7,470 nucleotides of DNA from positions 1 through 7,470 of the forward strand of contig JAWANJ010000044.1 in assembly GCA_038895395.1 (NCBI GenBank), in the 5' to 3' direction. Below are positions 1-6,581 of the stretch, in pieces. The position numbers and the translations under genes were made by a program. The notes under the pieces are model-generated. The model was given only the letters and a program-made list of their open reading frames with translations, searched no databases and was not told where the DNA came from. Numbering within the stretch: the first letter of the stretch is position 1; every line of letters begins with the position of its first letter. The stretch is from DTGL01 sp038895395. GTDB lineage: Archaea; Iainarchaeota; Iainarchaeia; Iainarchaeales; DTGL01.

Positions 1-444
1 CGGTGGGCATTCCATTTTTCTCTTAATCATCTCTATGTCAATTTCCCATTGGTGTATTGCTGTTCTATCCTCATCGGTAAGGGCTTCTACTTTTACGCGT
101 TGTTTAAGTTTCGGGTATTCGATAACAGCCGTTGCGCCTTCAATGCCTTTCTGTTCCAGCTTGTACAGATAATATTTTACCTGCGCGATATGCACTTTTT
201 CCATCCGGCTTGATTTTTTTACCTCATGCACAACTTTACTACGGGCATCGAAAAAATCAATCTTAACTCCGTCAATTTCTATTTCAGTATATTTTCCGGC
301 CCGGTTAGGGTAAGTGGTTTCATTTATCAGTTTGCCTTCTGCCACTAAACCGGATGTATGTTCCAGGTGAATACCATTGCAAAAAAGCCAGAGCTTTCTA
401 TGACAGGTAAGAAGATATGCGATATGGGTACCGGTAATATTCGT
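1..444 (-). CDS. cas4: Cas4 family exonuclease, 3' end cut by window edge; no standard start codon
   Basis: The minus-strand frame encodes 148 visible residues of a Cas4 RecB-like nuclease with an Fe-S cluster, which in type I systems trims prespacers and selects PAMs with Cas1-Cas2. Counting from codon 442-444, the protein shows THIAY (6-10), Cys14 in CHRKLWLF (first Fe-S ligand), Asp63 in KIDFF, the E-x-K pair Glu74/Lys76 in HEVKKS, and QVKYYLY at 88-94 (the Q-x3-Y motif). It ends in ECPP at the window edge; the C-terminal cysteine cluster would lie beyond. The frame is open from the cas5 stop, 24 bp upstream. It contains no ATG, GTG or TTG before codon 34, which is GTG and past Cys14. The position where family members start (Met-x-Ile-Thr-x-Thr-His) is an ACG. 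An ATT lies two codons later (436-438). Family assignment is secure; the start is unresolved and the gene may be a mutant allele or a sequencing artefact. Confidence 0.88.
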
Positions 445-468
445 AGGATTAGTTAAGAAACTTTTGTT

Positions 469-1185
469 CTAAACTTTTTTAAAAGACGAGTAAGATTTGG
501 ATGTTTTTTTTAGTGCAAGGGGCAGCACCAAAATAACACTCTTTCTTTTTGTGCTTTTTTGCGAATAATTGTTAACCATCTCAAAGGTTACTGATTTATC
601 AAAATCATCAAAGTTCTGCAAGATGCCTGATAAACCTTTTTTGGCATCGAAAGGTACAACATTGGCTTCCGGTGGATTATCATTGTATTCCAAAAACTGA
701 AAAAAACAGCCCCGTTTACCGAAGTAGTTGATTTTGTGCAGATAGTTTTTTAGAAACTCTGCTTGTGAAGTATCCGAATCTTCAAAAATTATTTCCAAAG
801 GATGTGTTATATGTAGATACTCACGGAAACTAACTGTTCGGTCAAATCCCGGATTTTCTCTAGCAGGTTTTAAGATTTTTACAAAGGCATTATTCACACA
901 AAATCTACTCCCTTGTGGTAAATAATAGCTAATTTTAACATCGCGAATCAGCTCAAAAACTTCTGATTCCTTTTGCTCTACTTTTTTCTTTTTGCCCTTC
1001 GTTACTTCCACTTCTCTCGGGTTAAATAGCTCTGTTCCTTCAATAGTGATAATCTGGTTAAGCAAAGCCATTTTTATACTGTAAGGCGAGGGCAAAAACA
1101 AGGATTTTGCCCCCGAGTTGGTAGCGTTGCTGTCTTTGAGCGAAAAAAGGGCTGTTGGCAAATATTTTACTGAAAATCTTACCAT
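469..1185 (-). CDS. cas5: Cascade subunit Cas5 (type I-B/Cas5t-like RAMP)
   Basis: This 238-residue protein fits Cas5, the RAMP-fold subunit that caps the 5' handle of the crRNA and contacts Cas7 and Cas8 in Cascade. The N-terminus MVRFSVKYLPTALF is a typical Cas5 first beta strand. It is followed by a short hydrophilic loop and LFLPSPYSIKMAL (29-41), where the family has its P-S-x-x-x-x-M/L helix start. A second conserved block, INYFGKRGCFFQF (152-164), matches the Y-x-GKRG-hydrophobic signature of Cas5t/Cas5b. A lysine-rich loop lies at 61-72, and the tail (226-238) is very basic, which suits RNA contact. The ATG is 2 bp after the cas7 stop (TGA-TT-ATG), so translational coupling is likely. 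The TAG stop is in the same frame as the downstream cas4. The family call rests on these motifs and on the position after cas7; overall similarity to other Cas5 proteins is probably low. Confidence 0.88.
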   Translation of the reverse strand: MVRFSVKYLPTALFSLKDSNATNSGAKSLFLPSPYSIKMALLNQIITIEGTELFNPREVEVTKGKKKKVEQKESEVFELIRDVKISYYLPQGSRFCVNNAFVKILKPARENPGFDRTVSFREYLHITHPLEIIFEDSDTSQAEFLKNYLHKINYFGKRGCFFQFLEYNDNPPEANVVPFDAKKGLSGILQNFDDFDKSVTFEMVNNYSQKSTKRKSVILVLPLALKKTSKSYSSFKKV

Positions 1186-1187
1186 AA

Positions 1188-2153
1188 TCAGCTAATCTTA
1201 TAAGGTTCGTATTCAATTAAGTCTGCCAAAATTTTAGATAAATCCCCTAATCCGTTAAACTCTTGCAATGAAATAGCATCTTGCTCTATTCTATTGATAT
1301 TTTCAGCTATTTTTTTGATTTCGGCAATATAGCCTTCATTTAAAGCACTAATGGTAGGGGCAGGTGTGAGTTTATTAGAAATAGCTACAACACCTTTAAA
1401 GTCCGTAATATGGGGCTTTTGCGTGCTGGTCATAGCCCCACGGGGATTCGCAAAGGAACTTAACAAACTTTGTATGAGGGCTTTGTACCTCTTAGTACGC
1501 TTATCAGGTTCCGGATAGCTTCTGGATATATCGTTAAAACCCAATCTATACACATCTATACTACACACAAAGGCATAGACCCCGTGATTGGCAGGACGAT
1601 GAAAGATATTTTGCCCTTCATTGGCTCCGTCTGTCTTCTTTTCACCCGCATCAGAAACTAATTTGGTATGCACATAGCTTTCTGTATTGTTTTTGTGGGG
1701 AATACCAACCGTCCAGCCAAATTCAACTACTGATTTGCGGGGTACATTTTTATTCTTACTACCAATTTTAGTTACTAAAACTCCGTGAGCATCATCAACA
1801 ACGCAGAGTTTGATAATAGCATCGACAATATCTTTGTCAGAAGCATCTCCCAAGTTTAGCTTTCCCAAATCTTCCCCACTTGAAAGACGGTTGGGGTTAA
1901 ATACCTTGCAGTTTGAGCATAATTCCAAGTTTTGCTCTTTCGCCAAATTTATTAAATGCCCCACGTGGATATGCTTAAACATATCGCCACTGATACCATT
2001 CACAGTATGTTCTTCCCCGTTTTTATCAATAATGGTCAATTGACGGGTGATGATTTGGTTTCCTTCGCCACCTTCGTTGTTCAAAGAGTGCAGGTTGAGC
2101 GTAATCTCTCCACTGATAGAAAGAGAAGCGATGATTTTTTTATTGTCTGCCAT
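1188..2153 (-). CDS. cas7: Cascade backbone subunit Cas7 (DevR/Cst2 family, type I-B-like)
   Basis: This 321-residue protein belongs to the Cas7/DevR group, which polymerises along the crRNA spacer to form the Cascade backbone. The sequence begins with a short lysine-rich stretch and then a beta strand, IIASLSISGEITLNLHSL (7-24), as in this family. Family-like features are SGDMFKHIHVGHL (55-67, a G-x-M/L-x-K-H-x-H-V block), a CSNC pair at 79-82 followed by NPNRL, CVVDDAHGVLV (117-127, the D-x-HG-hydrophobic block), and HGVYAFVCSIDVYRLGF (190-206). FANPRGAMTSTQKPHITDFKG (234-254) resembles the region where DevR/Cst2 proteins carry the thumb. The C-terminus is helical and acidic. The gene starts at ATG 27 bp after the cas8 stop with an AT-rich leader and no clear Shine-Dalgarno. 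It ends 2 bp before cas5. DevR was first named for Myxococcus development; here the context supports only a CRISPR role. Confidence 0.92.
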   Translation of the reverse strand: MADNKKIIASLSISGEITLNLHSLNNEGGEGNQIITRQLTIIDKNGEEHTVNGISGDMFKHIHVGHLINLAKEQNLELCSNCKVFNPNRLSSGEDLGKLNLGDASDKDIVDAIIKLCVVDDAHGVLVTKIGSKNKNVPRKSVVEFGWTVGIPHKNNTESYVHTKLVSDAGEKKTDGANEGQNIFHRPANHGVYAFVCSIDVYRLGFNDISRSYPEPDKRTKRYKALIQSLLSSFANPRGAMTSTQKPHITDFKGVVAISNKLTPAPTISALNEGYIAEIKKIAENINRIEQDAISLQEFNGLGDLSKILADLIEYEPYKIS

Positions 2154-2180
2154 TGTATTGATGATTTAAAGGTTTACAAA

Positions 2181-2606
2181 TTATTCGGTTTCTTCATTGA
2201 AGTCTTCTGTTCCTTCGTCTTTTACATCCTTGGCTTTCAAGGCAAAGCCATAAGAAGCAAGTAAAGCCCCGATAAGTCGGGAAGGATGTTTGTCCAAAAG
2301 GCAATAAAATTGAGCTAACTCCTCGTCTTTTACATTTGCACGGAAAGATTTGCCATTATTCTTTTCAGCTACTTTGGCGGTTTCAGCATTGTACGTAGCG
2401 ATAAACTCCCCAATGAAAGTTGCCAAGTCTAATTTTGATTTTGACTTGTTTTGAAGCTCCTGAGCTAAACCATAGCGGATGTCGAACTTACGTGCATCCT
2501 TTGGGGTGTATTGCAGGCTCACTGTGCTTTTGCGAATGGCTTGTGCAACTGCCTTGAAGCCCTCATTGGCGATTATCTCGCTCAGATGTAATGTTTCATT
2601 GTCCAT
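2181..2606 (-). other. Possible internally initiated small subunit (Cas11-like) within cas8
   Basis: No separate gene for the small Cascade subunit Cas11 is present between cas8 and cas7. In several type I-B, I-C and I-D systems this subunit is known to be translated from an internal start near the 3' end of the large-subunit gene. Here two in-frame ATG codons, at 2610-2612 and 2604-2606, would yield products of 143 and 141 residues beginning just before the helix-rich C-terminal part. That is about the right size. The codons are preceded by an A/T-rich run (CTTTTTTATATGC). This is the kind of leader seen before the other starts in this operon, but it is not diagnostic in such AT-rich DNA. 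This is inference from context and size; no direct signal proves initiation here. Confidence 0.25.
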
Positions 2607-4049
2607 ATGCATATAAAAAAGATTTAATGTTTCTATTTTGAAGGGTTTGATATACAGCATATTTTCGCCTCTTTTTTTCCTTTCAAAGGCATTACTTAAA
2701 TAAAGGGCATACCAGTAAGAAAAGTCAAGGAAGGAACTTATATTCGAGCTGCTCAAGAAATCACGCATTAGATTCAAGCCAATAACTGTTTTGCCATCTT
2801 CATCTTTAAGACTATTTGTGCCTTTTTCTTTCCCACTTCCTTTTATTGACCTAACAATGTTTAGTACCTCATCAATAATGTTTTTCCAAGTGTCGGCATC
2901 ATTCTTGTCTTTTATTTTGATAAAACTTGGTAGGCTCAAAAAAGAGAAATTTATTGGTGCATGCTTCTTAGGTGCAGATTTTTTAGTTGTCATAAAGTGG
3001 CACACATAAAATCCTTCAATATAATTGTTTGGATTCCAATCAAAGTCAAACAAAGTCAAATCATTATTTTCAGTGTTTTTAAGTTCTAAATGCTCTATTA
3101 GGATTTTACTAAATAATAGAATAGAGTAAATATCTCCTTTAAGTGTACTATTACTGTAGAAGACGCTCCTGAACTTTTCTATAACACTACGCTGAAGTTC
3201 AAAATCAATTTTCTTTGGCTTGCACACATACACTCTGTAGTCATCCATTTTTTGTGAACCGCCAATGCTAAACATACATTCAAATGTGCCCAAAATCTTT
3301 AGGTATTCTCTTAAAAAATCAGGTTCTTCAGGACTTTCAGTTAATTTTAAATCTTTTGAATTTATACCCTTAGACATATTTGGATGAATAAGTGCATTGT
3401 ATGTGGTTTTTTCTATTTTGTGATTCTTTCCTAAAACAAAGGGCTTTTCTATTTTTCTAAAAGCAATGTTTTCATAATCACTCTTTTCATTAGGCTCGCT
3501 ATGTAGGTATAACAACGATTCTACAAAGTCCTTAAAAAATTCTTTGTTATAATAAAGTTGTAAATACGTTCTAGTAAATGATCCTGTTTGTTTTGTATTG
3601 GCATTATTCAAACCTGAAACTTCTACTGCAAACTGATTGAGCAAGGTGTAAATTCCAAAGTTTCTATCAGGCTTTTTCTGGCTCTCTGAATTATCATTTC
3701 TATCATATTCTTTTACGATAGCCCATTCTTTCTGCAAATCAAAAATCAAACTATCAGGTAAATCTTTGGGTTTACCTGTGCCCGCTTTTGTTTCTTGAAA
3801 AATAAATTTAAATCCCGGATCAAATTCCAAAGATACGATTTCTTGTTCTTGAATTGGCTCACTAAGTTTAATTAAATAGTAAGTTCCTAAATCCTCTATC
3901 GTAAGGGTGATTTTGTTTTCGCTTCTATTTTTATTCTTGATAGTATCAATAAGTTTTGCAAGTCCGTATAGCTCAAGGACATCTTGATAGAACGCCGATG
4001 ATTTTCTGACATAATACTCTTCTTTTAGAAAATTTGAAAGCATATACAT
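2181..4049 (-). CDS. cas8: Cascade large subunit, Cas8-like
   Basis: This is a 622-residue protein in the slot of the large Cascade subunit, between cas3 and cas7. Cas8 recognises the PAM, contacts the R-loop and recruits Cas3. It is poorly conserved and is called mainly from context. The C-terminal 150 residues resemble the helical end of type I-A/I-B large subunits, with IRYGLAQEL and EFIATYNAET (523-531 and 548-557 from the chosen start), then an acidic tail. I see no clear paired-cysteine zinc finger, which Cst1-type Cas8 proteins usually have. The open frame extends to a GTG at 4103, but that would overlap the cas3 end by 47 bp. The ATG at 4047-4049 lies 7 bp after the cas3 stop in an AT-rich context and is preferred; a second ATG at 4041-4043 is also possible. 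The middle of the gene (about 3000-3600) is the most AT-rich part of the window. Exact subtype is uncertain. Confidence 0.8.
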   Translation of the reverse strand: MYMLSNFLKEEYYVRKSSAFYQDVLELYGLAKLIDTIKNKNRSENKITLTIEDLGTYYLIKLSEPIQEQEIVSLEFDPGFKFIFQETKAGTGKPKDLPDSLIFDLQKEWAIVKEYDRNDNSESQKKPDRNFGIYTLLNQFAVEVSGLNNANTKQTGSFTRTYLQLYYNKEFFKDFVESLLYLHSEPNEKSDYENIAFRKIEKPFVLGKNHKIEKTTYNALIHPNMSKGINSKDLKLTESPEEPDFLREYLKILGTFECMFSIGGSQKMDDYRVYVCKPKKIDFELQRSVIEKFRSVFYSNSTLKGDIYSILLFSKILIEHLELKNTENNDLTLFDFDWNPNNYIEGFYVCHFMTTKKSAPKKHAPINFSFLSLPSFIKIKDKNDADTWKNIIDEVLNIVRSIKGSGKEKGTNSLKDEDGKTVIGLNLMRDFLSSSNISSFLDFSYWYALYLSNAFERKKRGENMLYIKPFKIETLNLFYMHMDNETLHLSEIIANEGFKAVAQAIRKSTVSLQYTPKDARKFDIRYGLAQELQNKSKSKLDLATFIGEFIATYNAETAKVAEKNNGKSFRANVKDEELAQFYCLLDKHPSRLIGALLASYGFALKAKDVKDEGTEDFNEETE

Positions 4050-4056
4050 AAATGTT

Positions 4057-6570
4057 TTAATCGTTAAAATAGCTACATAGGTTTTCGGTTGCTTTTTGGT
4101 CACATAATCTCAATATTCTCACCAAAAATAAGTACACCAAATTGGCAACACTATCACTTTCTGGGCTTACTAAAAACTTATCAATAGAATAGCTATTAGA
4201 ACTTGAAAGTCTATTTTTGCTATCAGAGTAATCCCAATTTAAAACTTGTTCTTTATATAATTTTTGAAATACTTCTAATCCTCCTTCACAAATATTGTAA
4301 TCAGAAAAAGTTGAACTCAACGGTGAGTGGTGTCGCATAATTGCGGTTGCTAATGGGGATAAAATTTTCTTTGCGTCATTTTCAGTTGAAAAAACTTTTC
4401 CCAGAGTAGATAAAGCCACAAAAGCTCCTACGCCTGCGTGTCCGCCCCGTTCATAGAGTTTGCATTCCTGCTCCAAAGCCAAGTCATCAGGATTGTTTCT
4501 GTCATAGTCGGTATGGGCTAAAATTTCCTTGAACTCTTTTGGGTCTTTGCCTTCTTTTTTGGCTTGATAACAACGCATAGGCTTTTGCCATTTTTCGTTG
4601 AGCTTGCCATAGTCGTGCAGGATAATCATCAGTTTGATGAGTTGCTCAAATTCTGCTTTTGTCCATTCTGGTTTTCCTATTTTTTTGGCAAGTTGTGCAA
4701 AAGCAAAATCGAGCTTGGGCAAAAATTCCTGCTCAAAGCAACGTATCAAGCCCATATTGTGCTGATAGAAGGTATCTTTGGTTAAAGGTTTATAATCCTC
4801 TTTATTGTCCTTGTATTCTCTTTTGGGCGATATATTTCCAAAGGTTTCCTCAAATTGCCAATTAAAGCCCAATCCTTCGTGATAACCGAAAAAGTCAGCA
4901 TTAACATACACTTGTGCGGGTAGTTGAGCAAAGTCTGTAATCCTCTCTAATTTGTATTTTACATCTTCATCATTTTCTCCAAAGCTGTCAAAAATATTAT
5001 CCTCTACTAATTGCCAAACTAAGGTATGTTCCTCAGCATTATAAAATTTTACCCCTTCGCCTCTTGCAATTTTATTAAGCCAATTCACCAAACTCCATTT
5101 ATACATTCCCACAGACTGGTAACGATACGGGAACTTGGCTACTTCCTCTTTCTGATTTTCTTTAATGAGAACCACCTCTACGCTCTGAATATCTCTGATG
5201 GTATTGCGATAGTTGTTTTTCTGACAATCTCGCCAAGACTCCAAAATTTTAGTGTAGTTGAATCTGCTGTCCCGCAACTCTTGGATATTCTGATTTTCAA
5301 AATCCGTCAATACATTTTCTACCAATTGCTTGGGTATATCACCATCTAAGGTGGTGTATTTTTTTAGCTCTTCGAATGACTTTTCAACTACCTCTTTTTG
5401 ATAAGGCAAAAACTTATTGTTGATTGCCCTTACTTCTTTTATATCATCCTCATTGCTTACTTCAAGGGCTATTTTTTCTCGTTCTTCGATTTCAAGAATA
5501 TCATAGATAAAAATTTCACCTGTTTCGTTTTCAAACCTTGCACAACGCCCTGCTCTTTGTAAAAATGAGTTGATGGGTGAAATTTCAGTGTGCATTACAG
5601 AACAAGAAATATCCATACCGGCTTCTATCACTTGGGTAGAAATGAGAATGGCGTGTTCCTTGGGGTCGGCATTTTTCCCCAAAAGTGCTTTCAAGCGGTT
5701 TTCTTTGGCTTTTCTGTCGCTATCAAAAAAGCGAGAGTGCAGACAAATGATATTTTCCGCTTTCAGACCTGACAGGTTTTGAAAACCTGTTAGGTCTTTT
5801 GATGTAAGTTCTTGGTATAACCGTTGAGCATTCTCTACCCTATTGCATATCACAATCGATTTATTTTTATGATGTTGAATAACATCTTCAGCCGTAATCG
5901 TTTTGTCAAGTACCTTAATCTGCTTTTTGTCTTTATTGGGCAGAAGTGATTTGATTTTTTGTTTGTCCTCCAGGAAGTCGTCAAGCGTGATGACTTCATA
6001 ATTAGGTAAACTCTCTTTCAGCATTTTGGCAAAATCACTGCTCAAAGTAGCCGTCATAATACAACATCTGCTCAAATCGCCTAAAAGTCGTAACATGCCC
6101 AATGTTGTACCCATCGAGAGCGATGGCTCAAGCAAGTGAAACTCATCAAAAACCAAATAGCTGCCAATCACAGCCCCTGCATTGATATTGGCTTGGCGTT
6201 GAGATAAAGGCAAAGGGAAGCAAAGAAAATTGCTCAAGGTTTGGTCTATCGTTGAAAAAATAATGTCTTTTTCAAAAAACTTATCCTCACCATACTCTCC
6301 TGTCTGAATGTTTGCATCAGCTATCTTACTCACATCTTCATAAATAGAGTTTGCAAGTGTTCGCAGGGGTAAGCTGTAAATCATTTTTTGCGGAAAGTCC
6401 GATCGTTTTGTTTCTTTAGCGTAAAGAAATGGCATTATTGATGCCCAAGTTTTGCCAGCGCCTGTAGGGATTATTAGCAGTACATTTTTTTTAAATAAAG
6501 TTTCTGCAACTTTTAATTGATACTCGTATGCGATGCAATCTAATTTCCTTTCAAAGAAACACTTATACAT
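4057..6570 (-). CDS. cas3: Cas3 helicase-nuclease with C-terminal HD domain
   Basis: Cas3 unwinds and degrades target DNA after recruitment by Cascade. This 837-residue protein begins with the superfamily 2 helicase: a Q-motif-like YEYQ (15-18), Walker A PTGAGKT (35-41), SLPLRTLAN (66-74), STIDQ (106-110), DEFH box (142-145), TAT (173-175), motif IV region IVICNRVENAQRLY (239-252), HSRF (278-281), STQVIEAGMDIS (311-322) and QRAGRCARF (338-346). The HD nuclease follows at about 590-837, with His604, His652-Asp653 in HDYGK, His711 in GGHAG, His747-His748 in MRHHSP and Asp824 in RLCDQ. All expected metal ligands therefore appear present and both activities are probably intact. The canonical order is HD then helicase, so this is inverted. 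Residues 259-269 come from a palindromic insertion. The ATG lies 11 bp after the cas6 stop; the TAA is 7 bp before the preferred cas8 ATG. Confidence 0.96.
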   Translation of the reverse strand: MYKCFFERKLDCIAYEYQLKVAETLFKKNVLLIIPTGAGKTWASIMPFLYAKETKRSDFPQKMIYSLPLRTLANSIYEDVSKIADANIQTGEYGEDKFFEKDIIFSTIDQTLSNFLCFPLPLSQRQANINAGAVIGSYLVFDEFHLLEPSLSMGTTLGMLRLLGDLSRCCIMTATLSSDFAKMLKESLPNYEVITLDDFLEDKQKIKSLLPNKDKKQIKVLDKTITAEDVIQHHKNKSIVICNRVENAQRLYQELTSKDLTGFQNLSGLKAENIICLHSRFFDSDRKAKENRLKALLGKNADPKEHAILISTQVIEAGMDISCSVMHTEISPINSFLQRAGRCARFENETGEIFIYDILEIEEREKIALEVSNEDDIKEVRAINNKFLPYQKEVVEKSFEELKKYTTLDGDIPKQLVENVLTDFENQNIQELRDSRFNYTKILESWRDCQKNNYRNTIRDIQSVEVVLIKENQKEEVAKFPYRYQSVGMYKWSLVNWLNKIARGEGVKFYNAEEHTLVWQLVEDNIFDSFGENDEDVKYKLERITDFAQLPAQVYVNADFFGYHEGLGFNWQFEETFGNISPKREYKDNKEDYKPLTKDTFYQHNMGLIRCFEQEFLPKLDFAFAQLAKKIGKPEWTKAEFEQLIKLMIILHDYGKLNEKWQKPMRCYQAKKEGKDPKEFKEILAHTDYDRNNPDDLALEQECKLYERGGHAGVGAFVALSTLGKVFSTENDAKKILSPLATAIMRHHSPLSSTFSDYNICEGGLEVFQKLYKEQVLNWDYSDSKNRLSSSNSYSIDKFLVSPESDSVANLVYLFLVRILRLCDQKATENLCSYFND
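5765..5797. repeat. 33-bp palindromic element inserted in frame inside cas3
   Basis: Two 16-bp arms, AGACCTGACAGGTTTT (5765-5780) and AAAACCTGTTAGGTCT (5782-5797), flank a single G. They are complementary at 15 of 16 positions, with one G-T type mismatch (5773 region C/T difference). The length is 33 bp, exactly 11 codons, and the element encodes DLTGFQNLSGL (cas3 residues 259-269). This lies between helicase motif IV (NRVENAQRLYQEL) and the LHSRF block, a surface linker that is normally about 9 to 15 residues. Removing the 11 residues restores a normal-looking linker. From memory, nearly identical palindromes are dispersed in many Bacteroidota genomes, usually between genes. A short ttt flanks both ends, which could be a target duplication or chance. 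Confidence 0.85.
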
Positions 6571-6581
6571 CAGCTATTCAT

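Noticed and set aside
1..444. cas4 as a degraded pseudogene
   Set aside because: The visible 148 codons have no stop or frameshift and keep Cys14, Asp63, Glu74, Lys76 and the QVKYYLY motif. Only the start codon is abnormal, so decay is not shown.
1956..2264. Plus-strand open frame of 102 codons over cas7 and the cas8 end
   Set aside because: It lies antisense to two well-supported cas genes, has no recognisable domain, and spans their boundary. Other plus-strand frames (for example 1470-1661, 2791-3009, 5026-5349, 6710-6922) are likewise shadows.
4057..4103. Genuine 47-bp overlap of cas8 with cas3
   Set aside because: It depends on a GTG start. ATG codons just after the cas3 stop provide a simpler start.
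5765..5797. The palindrome as a Rho-independent terminator
   Set aside because: It has stem and nearby T residues but sits in the middle of an intact cas3 frame, with the operon continuing beyond. A strong terminator would cut off cas8 to cas4.
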